A stretch of DNA of 64,000 nucleotides from an uncultured Nesterenkonia sp. (GTDB lineage: Bacteria; Actinomycetota; Actinomycetes; Actinomycetales; Micrococcaceae). Shown piece by piece: positions 1-9,507 of the stretch. A model generated the notes under the pieces. It saw nothing but the letters and a program-made list of their open reading frames with translations. It made no database searches and was not told where the DNA came from. The stretch's first letter is position 1. Each line of letters starts with the position of its first letter. The DNA is taken from positions 248,001-312,000 of the forward strand of contig CANLUC010000001.1 in NCBI GenBank assembly GCA_947494195.1. Direction: 5' to 3'. The position numbers were made by a program, and so were the translations under genes.

Positions 1-54
1 CGCCCGGGCGGCACAGAACTCACTGCAGTGCCCCAGCCTCAGTAGCATGGGGGC

Positions 55-762
55 ATGCGCAGATTCTTCCGGGACCCCGGGGCCAGCCAGGAGCTCAGCG
101 ACGGCTCCGCGGATTCCTGGGGCTCGCTGGGCCGAGACCTCAGATCCACGTTCGGGCGAACCTTTCTCCCAGTGGTGGTGCCCCTGGCGGGAATGTGGGC
201 CTTCTTCATCGCCTCGTTCTTCACCGGAAACTGGATCAACCGGGCGCTGGGACTCCAGGCCCGGGAGGCCGATGGCCTGCTCGGCATCCTGTTCATGCCG
301 CTGCTCCACGGCAGCCTGGGCCATATCCTCAGCAACACCATGTCCTGGCTGGTGCTCGGCGGGATGCTCTCCCTGCTGACTCGGCACTTCGTGAAGATCA
401 CCACGCTGATATGGCTGCTCTCCGGGGTGCTGCTCTGGGTCGGCGGGACCCCGTGGGTCTGTCACGCGCCGCAGGGCTTTGACTGCGGCGGGCTGCACAT
501 CGGAGCCTCGGCGGTCATCTACGGCTTCGCGACCTTCCTGGTCGCCTACGGGTTCATCACGCGCCGGATCCTCGCGGTGATCTTCTCGCTGGCAGTGCTG
601 TTCCTCTACGGACTCAGCATGCTCGTCGGCATGACCCCGATCAGTGCCGGCGGGGTGTCCTGGGCCGGGCATCTGGCGGGGGCTGTGGCCGGCGTCGTCG
701 TCGCCCTGCTCTTCACGAAACAGGCTCGCGCTGAGCGGGCCGCCCGCACCGCCGCCAGATAG
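55..762 (+). CDS. Rhomboid-family intramembrane serine protease
   Basis: Multi-TM protein with LLHGSLGHILSN, HIGASAVIYG (GxSx) and SWAGHLAGAVAG motifs typical of rhomboids. Confidence 0.85.
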   Translation: MRRFFRDPGASQELSDGSADSWGSLGRDLRSTFGRTFLPVVVPLAGMWAFFIASFFTGNWINRALGLQAREADGLLGILFMPLLHGSLGHILSNTMSWLVLGGMLSLLTRHFVKITTLIWLLSGVLLWVGGTPWVCHAPQGFDCGGLHIGASAVIYGFATFLVAYGFITRRILAVIFSLAVLFLYGLSMLVGMTPISAGGVSWAGHLAGAVAGVVVALLFTKQARAERAARTAAR

Positions 763-789
763 CGACGGCGCGGACGGCCCGATCGGCGC

Positions 790-831
790 GCTCAGCTCCG
801 CTGCGGGTCGAGCTCAGCTCCGCTGCGGGTC
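790..831. repeat. 20-bp intergenic direct repeat gctcagctccgctgcgggtc x2 (period 22)
   Basis: Copies at 790-809 and 812-831, read directly. Confidence 0.9.
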
Positions 832-858
832 CCGCGGTCCGTGCTCAGGTGCCTGCGC

Positions 859-2235
859 TCAGGCGTCTTCGAGCAGCTCCGTGACCAGGGCCGCGATCCG
901 GGAGCGCTCGGAGCGGGTCAGCGTCACGTGCCCGAAGAGCGGGTTGCCCTTGAGGATCTCCACCACCGCGGCGATCCCGTCATGGCGGCCCACCCGCAGG
1001 TTGTCGCGCTGCGCGACGTCGTGGGTGAGCACGATCTTCGAGTTCTGCCCCATGCGGGACATCACCGTGAGCAGCACGTTCTTCTCCAGCGACTGGGCCT
1101 CGTCCACGATCACCCAGGCGTCGTGCAGCGAGCGCCCGCGGATATGGGTCAGCGGCAGCACCTCCAGCAGCCCGCGGTGCATCACCTCCTCCAGCGCGTT
1201 CTGCGAGACCAGCGCGCCGAGGGTGTCGTAGACGGCCTGACCCCAGGGATTCATCTTCTCCGCCTCGGATCCGGGCAGGTAGCCCAGTTCCTGACCGCCC
1301 ACCGCGTAGAGCGGACGGAACACGATGATCTTCTTGTGCTCGCCGCGCTCCAGCACCGCTTCGAGCCCGGCGCAGAGGGCGAGCGCGGACTTCCCCGTTC
1401 CCGCTCGGCCTCCCATCGAGACGATGCCCAGCTCAGGGTCCATCAACATGTCGATGGCCAGGCGCTGCTCCGCGGAGCGGCCATGAAGCCCGAAGATGTC
1501 ACGGTCCCCGCGTACCACCTGCACGTATTTCCGGGAGGTGCCGTGCTGACGCACCCGCCCGAGCGCCGAGCCGCGCCCGGAGGAGATCACCAGTCCGGTG
1601 TTGACCGGCAGCTCCTCGGCATCCTCGAGGTCGATCTTCTCGCCTTCGTAGAGCGCGTTGACCTGTTCCTCGGTGGCGGTCACCTCAGCGAGGCCGGTCC
1701 ATCCGGAATCGGTGACCCACTCGTTGCGGTACTCATCCGCGGCCAGGCCCATGGCCGAGGCCTTGACCCGCATGGGCAGGTCTTTGGAGACCACCGTGAC
1801 GTCACGGCCCTCATCGGCGAAGTTCTTCGCCACGGCGAGGATCCGCGCATCGTTGTCAGCCCCGCGGAAGCCGGCGGGCAGCACCTCCAGAGAGATGTGG
1901 TTGAGCTCCACGAGCAGCGCGCCGCCGTCCTCGTTCAGCGGGATCGGTCGGTTCAGCGCCCCATGTTTGACCCGCAGCTCATCCAGAAGCCGCAGCGCGG
2001 AGCGTGCGAAATAGCCCAGCTCCGCATCGTGACGCTTGCTCTCCAGCTCGGAGATCACGACGACGGGGAGGATCACCTCATGTTCGGCGAAGCGCAGGAA
2101 GGCCTTGGGGTCCGAGAGCAGCACCGAGGTGTCGAGCACATAGGACTTCTGGGCGACTTCCCCGGCCACGGCCGAATCCAGCTCGGCGGCGCCGAGCGAA
2201 TCCGGGGTGATGGGGGTCAGGTGTGAGGAGGCCAC
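859..2235 (-). CDS. PIN domain + PhoH-type ATPase (PhoH2-like)
   Basis: N-terminal PIN motif [16 protein letters not shown] and C-terminal PhoH motifs [22 protein letters not shown] start at 2235 preceded by ggaga RBS, chosen over the upstream in-frame ATG. Confidence 0.88.
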   Translation of the reverse strand: MASSHLTPITPDSLGAAELDSAVAGEVAQKSYVLDTSVLLSDPKAFLRFAEHEVILPVVVISELESKRHDAELGYFARSALRLLDELRVKHGALNRPIPLNEDGGALLVELNHISLEVLPAGFRGADNDARILAVAKNFADEGRDVTVVSKDLPMRVKASAMGLAADEYRNEWVTDSGWTGLAEVTATEEQVNALYEGEKIDLEDAEELPVNTGLVISSGRGSALGRVRQHGTSRKYVQVVRGDRDIFGLHGRSAEQRLAIDMLMDPELGIVSMGGRAGTGKSALALCAGLEAVLERGEHKKIIVFRPLYAVGGQELGYLPGSEAEKMNPWGQAVYDTLGALVSQNALEEVMHRGLLEVLPLTHIRGRSLHDAWVIVDEAQSLEKNVLLTVMSRMGQNSKIVLTHDVAQRDNLRVGRHDGIAAVVEILKGNPLFGHVTLTRSERSRIAALVTELLEDA

Positions 2236-2260
2236 GGTTTCTCCATATCCGGGAACGCAA

Positions 2261-2320
2261 AAGGTTCCGTCCGCGTGCCGTGCTGCGCCTCTCGGCGCAG
2301 CGGGATCGCGGCGGAACCTT
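2261..2320 (-). promoter_or_regulatory. Structured leader hairpin upstream of phoH
   Basis: AAGGTTCCG(2261-2269)/CGGAACCTT(2312-2320) outer stem and GCTGCGCC/GGCGCAGC apical stem (2282-2301), GAGA tetraloop on the minus strand. Confidence 0.6.
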
Positions 2321-2550
2321 GTCGTGTCCCCGTATCGATTCTCAGGGTGTGGTCGGTTCGGCCCTGTGGGGCCGTTCCGACCCCTTCCACGTGATGCCTG
2401 GGGCATACGCTATCGGGCCTCTCCGGTCAGTGTTCTGACACTTCGAAGAGTACTCCGGGTTCGAATCACACGGGAGTAATTCGAATGACTTTCTTGTGAC
2501 GAGCGGGTAAATACTGCTCCGCGGTCCGGCCGCGCGGGCCGAGCGGCTCG

Positions 2551-3333
2551 TCAGTTCCCGAAGCGCCGTTGCCGCTGAGCGTAGTCGCGCAGGGCTCGGA
2601 TGAAGTCCACCCGGCGGAAATCCGGCCACAGGGCCTCACAGAAGTAGAACTCCGAATAGGCGGACTGCCACATGAGGAAGCCGGAGAGCCGCTGTTCGCC
2701 GGAGGTGCGGATGATCAGGTCGGGGTCAGGCTGACCGCGGGTGTAGAGCCAGTCGGCGATGGACCCGGGGGTCAGATCCTGCGCGACTTCGCTGATGCTG
2801 CGCCCATGGGACTCGGCGTCACGCAGCAGCTCCTTGACCGCATCGACGATCTCCTGCCGTCCGCCATAGCCCACCGCCACATTGACGTGCACGGCCGGCT
2901 CCTCGCAGGCACGCGCCAGCTCCTCGTCCACGCTGCGCAACCGAGCGGCGAGCGGCTCCGGGAGCAGCTCGGGCTGCCCGACCGGGTGCACCCGCACGGG
3001 CCTGCCGCCGGGGCGGGATTCACAGAGCCGCTCCAGGGTGTCGGCGATGATGTCCATGAGCGTCTCCAGCTCATCGGCGGAGCGGCTCATATTGTCCGTG
3101 GAGAGCATGTAGAGCGTCACCGTGGGGACGCCGAGCTCAGCGCACCAGTCGATGAACTCGACGATCTTGTTGGCGCCTGCGAGGTGACCGTCCGCAGTGG
3201 GGGTGCCGGCAAGCTTGGCCCAGCGTCGATTCCCGTCCACCACCACACCGATGTGTTGGGGGATCCGGTCCTTGGGCAGGGCGCGGCTGATCTGCCGTTC
3301 GTAGACGGCGTAGGCGATGTCTCGCAGCCCCAT
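2551..3333 (-). CDS. uppS: Isoprenyl transferase (Z-prenyl diphosphate synthase)
   Basis: HIGVVVDGNRRWAKLAG, DLIIRTSGEQRLSGFLMWQSAYSEFYF signature. Confidence 0.92.
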   Translation of the reverse strand: MGLRDIAYAVYERQISRALPKDRIPQHIGVVVDGNRRWAKLAGTPTADGHLAGANKIVEFIDWCAELGVPTVTLYMLSTDNMSRSADELETLMDIIADTLERLCESRPGGRPVRVHPVGQPELLPEPLAARLRSVDEELARACEEPAVHVNVAVGYGGRQEIVDAVKELLRDAESHGRSISEVAQDLTPGSIADWLYTRGQPDPDLIIRTSGEQRLSGFLMWQSAYSEFYFCEALWPDFRRVDFIRALRDYAQRQRRFGN

Positions 3334-3470
3334 GGAGCCTCCTGCAGTGTTGACGCATTTCCCACCCTAAGGGACTCCCGGCGGATCCGTACCGGCTGGC
3401 CTGGCCGGTGCCGCGCGACGTGCACCACACAGCGTTACTGACCGGTCACCACTCGACCTAGACTCGAGGG

Positions 3471-4175
3471 GTGGCCACCCATGAGCACCGCAATGAACTG
3501 CCGGATCGCGAGACGGCACCGGCGGAGCATCTCTTCGACTCTCATCTTCCCCTCAAGCCCCGCATGCGCGGCTGGCTCCATGCGGGGATGGTGCCGCTGG
3601 CGCTCGCGGCGGGCATCGTGCTCATCGTCCTCGCGCCACCAGGCACCCTGCGCGCCGCCTCGGTGGTCTATGGGATCACCGGCCTGATGCTGTTCGGGGT
3701 CTCCGCCACCTATCACCTTGGCACCTGGACGACGCGCACTGCGATGGTCCTCAAGCGGCTGGACCACACCAACATCATGTTGATCATCGCGGGCACCTAC
3801 ACTCCGCTCACGCTGGCCCTGCTGCCCGAACCGAAGAGCACGATCCTGCTGGTCTCAGTCTGGATCGGCGCGCTGGCGGGCGTGATATTCCGGGTCTTCT
3901 GGACCCACGCGCCGCGATGGCTCTATACGCCGACGTATGTGATCCTCGGCCTGGCTGCATTGGTCTTCATCGGCGACTTCTATGCTGCTGATCAGGCGGC
4001 GGCGACGCTGATCGTCGTCGGTGGTGCGGCCTACATCGTCGGCGCGGTCTTCTATGCACTCAAGCGTCCGAACCTCTCCCCGGAGTGGTTCGGCTTCCAC
4101 GAGCTGTTCCACGCCTTCACCCTGGTGGGCTTCATCTGCCATTACATCGCGATCGCGATGGCTCTGCTGGGCTGA
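3471..4175 (+). CDS. Hemolysin III / PAQR family membrane protein
   Basis: YHLGTWTTRTAMVLKRLDHTNIMLIIAGTYTPL, FHELFHAFTLVGFICHY motifs. Confidence 0.88.
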   Translation: MATHEHRNELPDRETAPAEHLFDSHLPLKPRMRGWLHAGMVPLALAAGIVLIVLAPPGTLRAASVVYGITGLMLFGVSATYHLGTWTTRTAMVLKRLDHTNIMLIIAGTYTPLTLALLPEPKSTILLVSVWIGALAGVIFRVFWTHAPRWLYTPTYVILGLAALVFIGDFYAADQAAATLIVVGGAAYIVGAVFYALKRPNLSPEWFGFHELFHAFTLVGFICHYIAIAMALLG

Positions 4176-4189
4176 GGCGGCGCCGCTGC

Positions 4190-6424
4190 TCAGCGCAGGC
4201 CCTCCAGCGCATCCTGCAGCGAGTCCACGGGTGGCAGGCAGACCATCGACCCCAGCGCATTGAGGCAGACGCTCAGTCGCAGCGCCGCGCCGGGCTGCAC
4301 CAGGGCCTCGGCCACCGGCTCCACCGGCACCCCGTGGAGCGCGCCGGCGCGTCGCACCTCCGCGAGGTCCTGGGCGGTCCCTCCCAGGAAGCGGAAGGCC
4401 GGGGACTTCCTCGCCGAGCGCCGCGCGACCAGCAGCGAGGCTCCGACCACGGTCGGGGCCTTCGCTGCGGCGAGCTTCACATGCTGCAGGATCTGCTCCG
4501 GCCGGAGATCCTCGGCACTGAGCAGCTCCAGCGCCTCGGCCATCTGCAGCGCCTGGGCCAGTGCCGCGACGCTGCTGGGTTCGGGTCCATCCAGAGGTGT
4601 GGCGAACAGCGGGCCGTGCTGGGCCGCGGCGAGGAGACCGTCATCGTCGGCGCTCTCCAGCAGCTGCAGCTCCCCGTCCTGCTTCCGGACGAAGGTCTTG
4701 AGCATCATGCGCAGCACCGCCGCGCCGCGGTCGCGCCAGTCCGCAGGGTCAGCGGAGCTCTGCGCTGGGTTCTGGGCGGGGTCCTGCGCTGGGTTCTGGG
4801 CTCCCGCGGAGCTGAGCTGGAAGCAGGCCACAGCGAGGTGGGCGTGGTCAGCGAGTCCACCCAGCTCCTCGCCGCGTCTCCCGGCGTAGGAGATCCGGTC
4901 GACGCGCGCGGCGCCGTCGTCGTCGTCGAGGGTGACGTGGGTCTGCCAGAGCCGCTGCGCCAGCTCCTGGGCGTCATCAAGCAGCGCCTGATCGGCCCAC
5001 AGTGTGGCGGCCACCGCCAGTGAACTGATGGTCTGCGCGTTCCACGCGGCGACCACCTTCTCATCGCGGGCGGGCTGAAGCCGCTCGGCTCGACGACGGC
5101 GCAGCTCCGGCAGCGCCTGCTCCCAGAGTCTGGTCTGGGCTCCGGTCAGCGGGGCGTCGAAGTGCAGGGTGCGCGGGGTCTCCGGTGTGACGTGCGGCGG
5201 GGCGCCGGTTTTCGCGCCATGTTCATCGGCGGGGACCCCATGGTTCAGCTCAACGAGCTGCTGGGCCTCGGTCTCGCTGAGCCCGACGGCGAGCGCCACC
5301 TGGTGCAGCTCGGCGTCGGTGAACAGATAGGTGGCGCCTTCGGCGTGGTGGCCCGCCTCATCGACGGTATCGGCATCCAGTGAGGAGGCGAGCAGTCCGG
5401 AGTCCTCCAGCAGCATGCGCCGGGTCAGCCAGTCGATGCTCATCCGCGCCTGACGTTCCGCTCGCTCGCGCTGCTCGGGATCGGCTGCCGGGTGCACGCT
5501 CAGCCGTGCGCTGTGTCCGAGCAGCTGGGCATTGTCATAGAGCATCTTCTCGAAGTGCGGCAGCGCCCAGGCCAGGTCGGTCGCATAGCGGGCGAAGCCG
5601 CCTTCGACCTGGTCGAACAGAGCGGACCGGCTCAGCGATTCCAGGGTGCGAATGGCGAGCCCTGCCGCGGGAGACGCCCTGTCCCAGGCGGCCTCCTCGA
5701 GCAGGAAGCCCAGCAGCGGTGAAGGCGGGAACTTCGGCGCGGAGCCGAAGCCTCCGTGCACGGTGTCCTCCTGCTCGGCGAGGACCGCGAGCGCCTGGGT
5801 GACCAGCTCGTCCACCTCGGCGCCGGCCAAGAGCGGCGCTGCGGCCGGGTTTCCGGCGGAGGCCGGGGAGGCGGCGTCGTCGTGCTGGGTGTGGACGGTG
5901 GTGGCCAGACCCGCCTGCTGGCGACGCTGTGCCCCGAGCGAGGCGGCGATCTGCTCGGCGGAGGTCTCCACCTCCTCGCGGCGCTGCGTCCAGGCGGTAT
6001 GCACCGCGTCCAGGACCTCCGCGAAGGAGGGCACCTGCCCGATCCGGCGCGGAGGGAAGTAGGTCCCGGCGTGGAAGACCCGCCCGTCGGGGAGAGTGAA
6101 GACGCTCATCGGCCAGCCGCCCTGACCGGTCATCGCCTGGGTGGCGGCCATATAGGTGTCATCCACGTCGGGATGCTCCTCACGGTCCACCTTGATCGCG
6201 ACGAACCGTTCATTCAGCGCCGTGGCGAGCGTGGCGTCCTCGAAGGACTCCCGCGCCATCACGTGGCACCAGTGGCAGGCGGCATAGCCGATCGAGACGA
6301 AGACCGGGACGTCCCGACGGCGGGCCTCGGCAAAGGCCTCGGCTCCCCAGGGGAACCAGTCCACGGGATTGTCCGCGTGGGAGCGGAGGTAGAGCGATGA
6401 GCTGTCGGCGAGGCGGTGTCCCAT
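4190..6424 (-). CDS. DUF255 thioredoxin-domain protein (YyaL/SPATA20-like)
   Basis: [54 protein letters not shown]; start placed at MGHRL. Confidence 0.9.
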   Translation of the reverse strand: MGHRLADSSSLYLRSHADNPVDWFPWGAEAFAEARRRDVPVFVSIGYAACHWCHVMARESFEDATLATALNERFVAIKVDREEHPDVDDTYMAATQAMTGQGGWPMSVFTLPDGRVFHAGTYFPPRRIGQVPSFAEVLDAVHTAWTQRREEVETSAEQIAASLGAQRRQQAGLATTVHTQHDDAASPASAGNPAAAPLLAGAEVDELVTQALAVLAEQEDTVHGGFGSAPKFPPSPLLGFLLEEAAWDRASPAAGLAIRTLESLSRSALFDQVEGGFARYATDLAWALPHFEKMLYDNAQLLGHSARLSVHPAADPEQRERAERQARMSIDWLTRRMLLEDSGLLASSLDADTVDEAGHHAEGATYLFTDAELHQVALAVGLSETEAQQLVELNHGVPADEHGAKTGAPPHVTPETPRTLHFDAPLTGAQTRLWEQALPELRRRRAERLQPARDEKVVAAWNAQTISSLAVAATLWADQALLDDAQELAQRLWQTHVTLDDDDGAARVDRISYAGRRGEELGGLADHAHLAVACFQLSSAGAQNPAQDPAQNPAQSSADPADWRDRGAAVLRMMLKTFVRKQDGELQLLESADDDGLLAAAQHGPLFATPLDGPEPSSVAALAQALQMAEALELLSAEDLRPEQILQHVKLAAAKAPTVVGASLLVARRSARKSPAFRFLGGTAQDLAEVRRAGALHGVPVEPVAEALVQPGAALRLSVCLNALGSMVCLPPVDSLQDALEGLR

Positions 6425-6457
6425 CCGCCAAGTCTCGCGCATCGGCCCCCAGAGCGG

Positions 6458-6517
6458 CCACCCCCTGCGTCGAGCGCCCACCCCCTGCGTCGAGCGCCCA
6501 CCCCCTGCGTCGAGCGG
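6458..6517. repeat. 20-bp tandem repeat x3 (ccaccccctgcgtcgagcgc)
   Basis: Read directly: 6458-6477, 6478-6497, 6498-6517. Confidence 0.95.
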
Positions 6518-6579
6518 CGGAAATTACGGGCTTCAGGGGCCTTGATCTCACTCAACCAGTCGTAGAATCCGCCCCTCAC
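6509..6579. repeat. 71-bp inverted-repeat intergenic element, copy 1
   Basis: gtcgagcggcggaa-N41-agaatccgcccctcac; same architecture as 8867-8937 and 50350-50420. Confidence 0.8.
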
Positions 6580-8837
6580 GGGTAGGTGGTGAGCTCCAGA
6601 CGCGGGATCCCCTGGGGCTCGAACCCGAGGATCTGTCCATAGAAGCTCAGCGCAGCCTCGAAGCTGGTGATGATGTTCTGCGCCTGGCGGAAGCCGTGCT
6701 GCTCGCCGGCGAAGAGCAGATGGGCATGCGGGATGGACTTCGCGGCCATGGCGTCGCGGAACATCTCGGCCTGGTTCGGCGGGACGATCGGGTCCTCGTC
6801 GCCCTGGAGCAGCAGCACAGGAGTCTGCAGCGAGTCCACGTGATTCAGCGGTGCCCGCTCGCGGTAGATCTCCGCCGCCTCGGGATAGCGTCCGACGAGC
6901 CCGTCCAGGTACCTGGACTCGAAGTCGTGGGTGTCCTGCGCGAGAGCAACCAGGTCCGCGACGCCGTAGCTCGAGACCCCTGCGGCGAAAGTCGTGGTCC
7001 GCGTCAGGCAGGCGAGCGTGGTCCACCCGCCGGCGCTGCCGCCTTCGATCGCCAGACGTGACCCGTCGGCGATGCCCTGCGCCACCAGGTGCTCCATCAC
7101 CGCCACCGTGTCGGCGACATCCACCACTCCCCATTGCCCCTGGAGTCGGTCCCGGTAGGCGCGGCCGAAGCCGGTGGAGCCTCCGTAGTTGATGTCGACC
7201 ACCCCGATCCCCCGTGAGGTGTAGTAGCCGATCGCCAGCGAAAGTCCGACCGCCGCCTGCCCGGTGGGCCCACCATGGACCTGGGCGATGTAAGGGGGCA
7301 GCTCCCCCTCTGGGGCGGAAAAACCGAGCTGCCGCGGCCGGTAGAGCACGGCGTGGATCTGCTGCCCGCTCGCCTCGGTGACCGTGATCGGCTCCGGCGT
7401 GGGCAGCAGGCCGGGATCGGGGGCATCGGTGCGCGAGGAGCGGACGACGCCGGGGCGGTCCACCCGCCACTGCCCGTCGGTCAGAGCGAGCCGTCCCACC
7501 GTGATCGCGGCGAATTCGGTGGTGGAGGAGCCTTGGATCGCCAGGGCACCATCGGCGCGCAACGCCACCCCTGCGAGGGACGTGTGCGGCAGATCCAGCG
7601 GCGCCACAGTGCCCTGGACCAGATCCAACACGCCCAGCGAGTCGGTGGCCGTCCCGTGGACGGTGAGTGCGTGATCGGCGTCGATGAGCGTCAGCCAGGT
7701 CTCACCGAGCTGCCACAGCGGTCCCGCGTACTCCTGCTCGTCGCTGAGCAGCTGGCGGGGCTCCTCCGTGACCGCGGTCCCCACATGTCCGGACCCGTCA
7801 CTCAACCCCTCGGGGGCAAGGGTCACCGTCCACGGGTTCCACCACCCGGAGCGGTCACTGAGGTAGACCAGCTCCCCTGCACGCCTCCATTCAGGCTGCA
7901 GCACCGAGACCTGGGTGCCACCGTCAAGGACCCGCTCATTGACCACCATGCCTGCGGCGATATGTCCTACATGCAGCTGGGTCCCGTCCCAAGGCATCTG
8001 CGGGTGCTCCCAGGAGATCCAGGCCAGTTGGGTCCCGTCCCGAGAGAGCCGGGGGTGCGCGACGAAGCGCGAGGCAGGTGTGATCTTGCGGATCGCAAGC
8101 TCGTCTTCGGCGGCAGAGCTGTCCAGCGGCACCGCGGCGATACAGCGCTCGATCCTCGGCGCCCCGTCAGCGTCTTCTCCGCCGATATGCTCCTCGCAGA
8201 CCCACCAGACTTCACGGACGCCGTCCGTGAGCGTGACCTCGGTCGGCTGCGCCCAACGCAGAGCGGGACCTTCCACCTCCGGCACCCCGTCGGATGCGGG
8301 GCTGATCGGCTGCGGCTGCTCGCCCTCGGTGAAGGCATAGATCCGCTGGTCGGCGAAGTTGACGAAGAGCACCAGCGGGTCCGCCGCGGCACCGAGGGCA
8401 GCATCCTGCGCGATCGGGACAACGTCGGTGCCTGCGCCGGGTGTCAGCGCGATCCAGGAGGCGCCCCCGTACTCGTGGACGCGGGATCGGGCATTGAAGG
8501 GCGCGGGCAGCACATTGACGGTGTCTGGCCGGCCGGGGGTCGGTCCACGCTCAGCTGGGCTGGTCTGTTCGGGACGAGCAGCGTCGTCGTCGGCGTGCTG
8601 CCCGGACTCGGCCGGAGATCCAGCCAAGGGGTCAGGGGTGATCATTGGGTCAGGGATGGTCAGTGGGTCGGCGGTGGTGCGCACGATCGTGTGACGACCG
8701 CCCTCCGCGGCGAGCGCCTCGCTCCACCAGAGCTGCTCGCCCACCCAGTGCGGGGCGCCGAGCCGGTTTCCCCCGACCGCAAGCTGCTCGGCGGAGATGC
8801 TCGAGGGCCAGGAACCATAGGGCAGAGTCGTCACCAT
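6576..8837 (-). CDS. S9 family (prolyl oligopeptidase) peptidase
   Basis: C-terminal alpha/beta hydrolase with GGSAGGWTTL nucleophile motif, QGDEDPIVPPNQAEMF, EQHGFRQAQN. Confidence 0.9.
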   Translation of the reverse strand: MVTTLPYGSWPSSISAEQLAVGGNRLGAPHWVGEQLWWSEALAAEGGRHTIVRTTADPLTIPDPMITPDPLAGSPAESGQHADDDAARPEQTSPAERGPTPGRPDTVNVLPAPFNARSRVHEYGGASWIALTPGAGTDVVPIAQDAALGAAADPLVLFVNFADQRIYAFTEGEQPQPISPASDGVPEVEGPALRWAQPTEVTLTDGVREVWWVCEEHIGGEDADGAPRIERCIAAVPLDSSAAEDELAIRKITPASRFVAHPRLSRDGTQLAWISWEHPQMPWDGTQLHVGHIAAGMVVNERVLDGGTQVSVLQPEWRRAGELVYLSDRSGWWNPWTVTLAPEGLSDGSGHVGTAVTEEPRQLLSDEQEYAGPLWQLGETWLTLIDADHALTVHGTATDSLGVLDLVQGTVAPLDLPHTSLAGVALRADGALAIQGSSTTEFAAITVGRLALTDGQWRVDRPGVVRSSRTDAPDPGLLPTPEPITVTEASGQQIHAVLYRPRQLGFSAPEGELPPYIAQVHGGPTGQAAVGLSLAIGYYTSRGIGVVDINYGGSTGFGRAYRDRLQGQWGVVDVADTVAVMEHLVAQGIADGSRLAIEGGSAGGWTTLACLTRTTTFAAGVSSYGVADLVALAQDTHDFESRYLDGLVGRYPEAAEIYRERAPLNHVDSLQTPVLLLQGDEDPIVPPNQAEMFRDAMAAKSIPHAHLLFAGEQHGFRQAQNIITSFEAALSFYGQILGFEPQGIPRLELTTYP

Positions 8838-8864
8838 GGGGCCAGTCTAGGACACTCACCCCCG

Positions 8865-8940
8865 GCGTTGAGGGGCGGAATATCCGAGTATCAGGCGGCT
8901 CGATCCCACTCGATTACTCGTAGAATCCGCCGCTCAACGC
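8865..8940. repeat. 71-bp inverted-repeat intergenic element, copy 2 (arms extended to 15 bp)
   Basis: GCGTTGAGGGGCGGA (8865-8879) / TCCGCCGCTCAACGC (8926-8940), 14/15 complementary. Confidence 0.85.
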
Positions 8941-8978
8941 GGAAAGAGGGGGCCGCTCAACGCGAACAGAGAGGTCCC

Positions 8979-9374
8979 TCAGCGTGGAGGTGGGGTCTGC
9001 TCTGGGTCGGCATCGGTGCGAGCTGGCTCGCCGGGGGCGGGCTCTGCGACCGGGGTCGGGCCGAAGCGGGCTTCTGCCGCCGCCACGCGGGAACGCTGCT
9101 GGGCAGCGGAGATCTCCGCCTCGGTGATCTCGCCCGGGAACTCGGGCTCTTCCCCGGAGGCCTCATCCTCAACATCGGCGCGGTACTTCATCCGCCGCGT
9201 GCGCTTGGCCAGATCGCGGACCGCCACGATGAGCAGCACGACTACCAGGGCAGTGAAGAGGAAGCCCTCGATGCCGGGGGTGATGTCCTGCTCGCTGAGC
9301 CCTGGGCGCAGCTCGGGAGCGTCGCCACCGCCGCCACCTAGGCCCACGCTGCTCAGCACCGGAAGAAGTTTCAC
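8979..9374 (-). CDS. Small single-TM membrane protein, hypothetical
   Basis: One hydrophobic segment GFLFTALVVVLLIVAV followed by charged cytoplasmic tail. Confidence 0.6.
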   Translation of the reverse strand: MKLLPVLSSVGLGGGGGDAPELRPGLSEQDITPGIEGFLFTALVVVLLIVAVRDLAKRTRRMKYRADVEDEASGEEPEFPGEITEAEISAAQQRSRVAAAEARFGPTPVAEPAPGEPARTDADPEQTPPPR

Positions 9375-9507
9375 TGGTGTCTCTGCCTTTGAAAGTCGTC
9401 AGTCTTGCGGACCGGGCTGTTGGAACAGTCGCCGACGGCGACCGCTCGGCTCAGTCTACGCCGTGTAGAAATCACCTGAGAAACTCTGCCGAGCCCCCGG
9501 CAGCGGC

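Noticed and set aside
841-2226. 461-aa plus-strand ORF opposite phoH
   Set aside because: Antisense shadow ORF typical of high-GC DNA; low-complexity His/Arg/Gly-rich translation, while the minus strand encodes clear PIN/PhoH motifs
2400-2520. Known metabolite riboswitch upstream of phoH
   Set aside because: No recognisable ydaO, cobalamin, SAM or FMN consensus; only the 2261-2320 hairpin is supportable
6458-6517. Short CRISPR-like array
   Set aside because: Repeats are contiguous 20-bp tandem units without unique spacers, and no cas genes are present
6259-7470. 403-aa minus-strand ORF spanning the peptidase/DUF255 junction
   Set aside because: Alternate frame of two real genes; Arg/Gly/Pro-rich nonsense translation
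7275-9341. 688-aa plus-strand ORF opposite the S9 peptidase
   Set aside because: Shadow ORF; peptidase on the minus strand has full catalytic motifs and the ORF runs across intergenic elements
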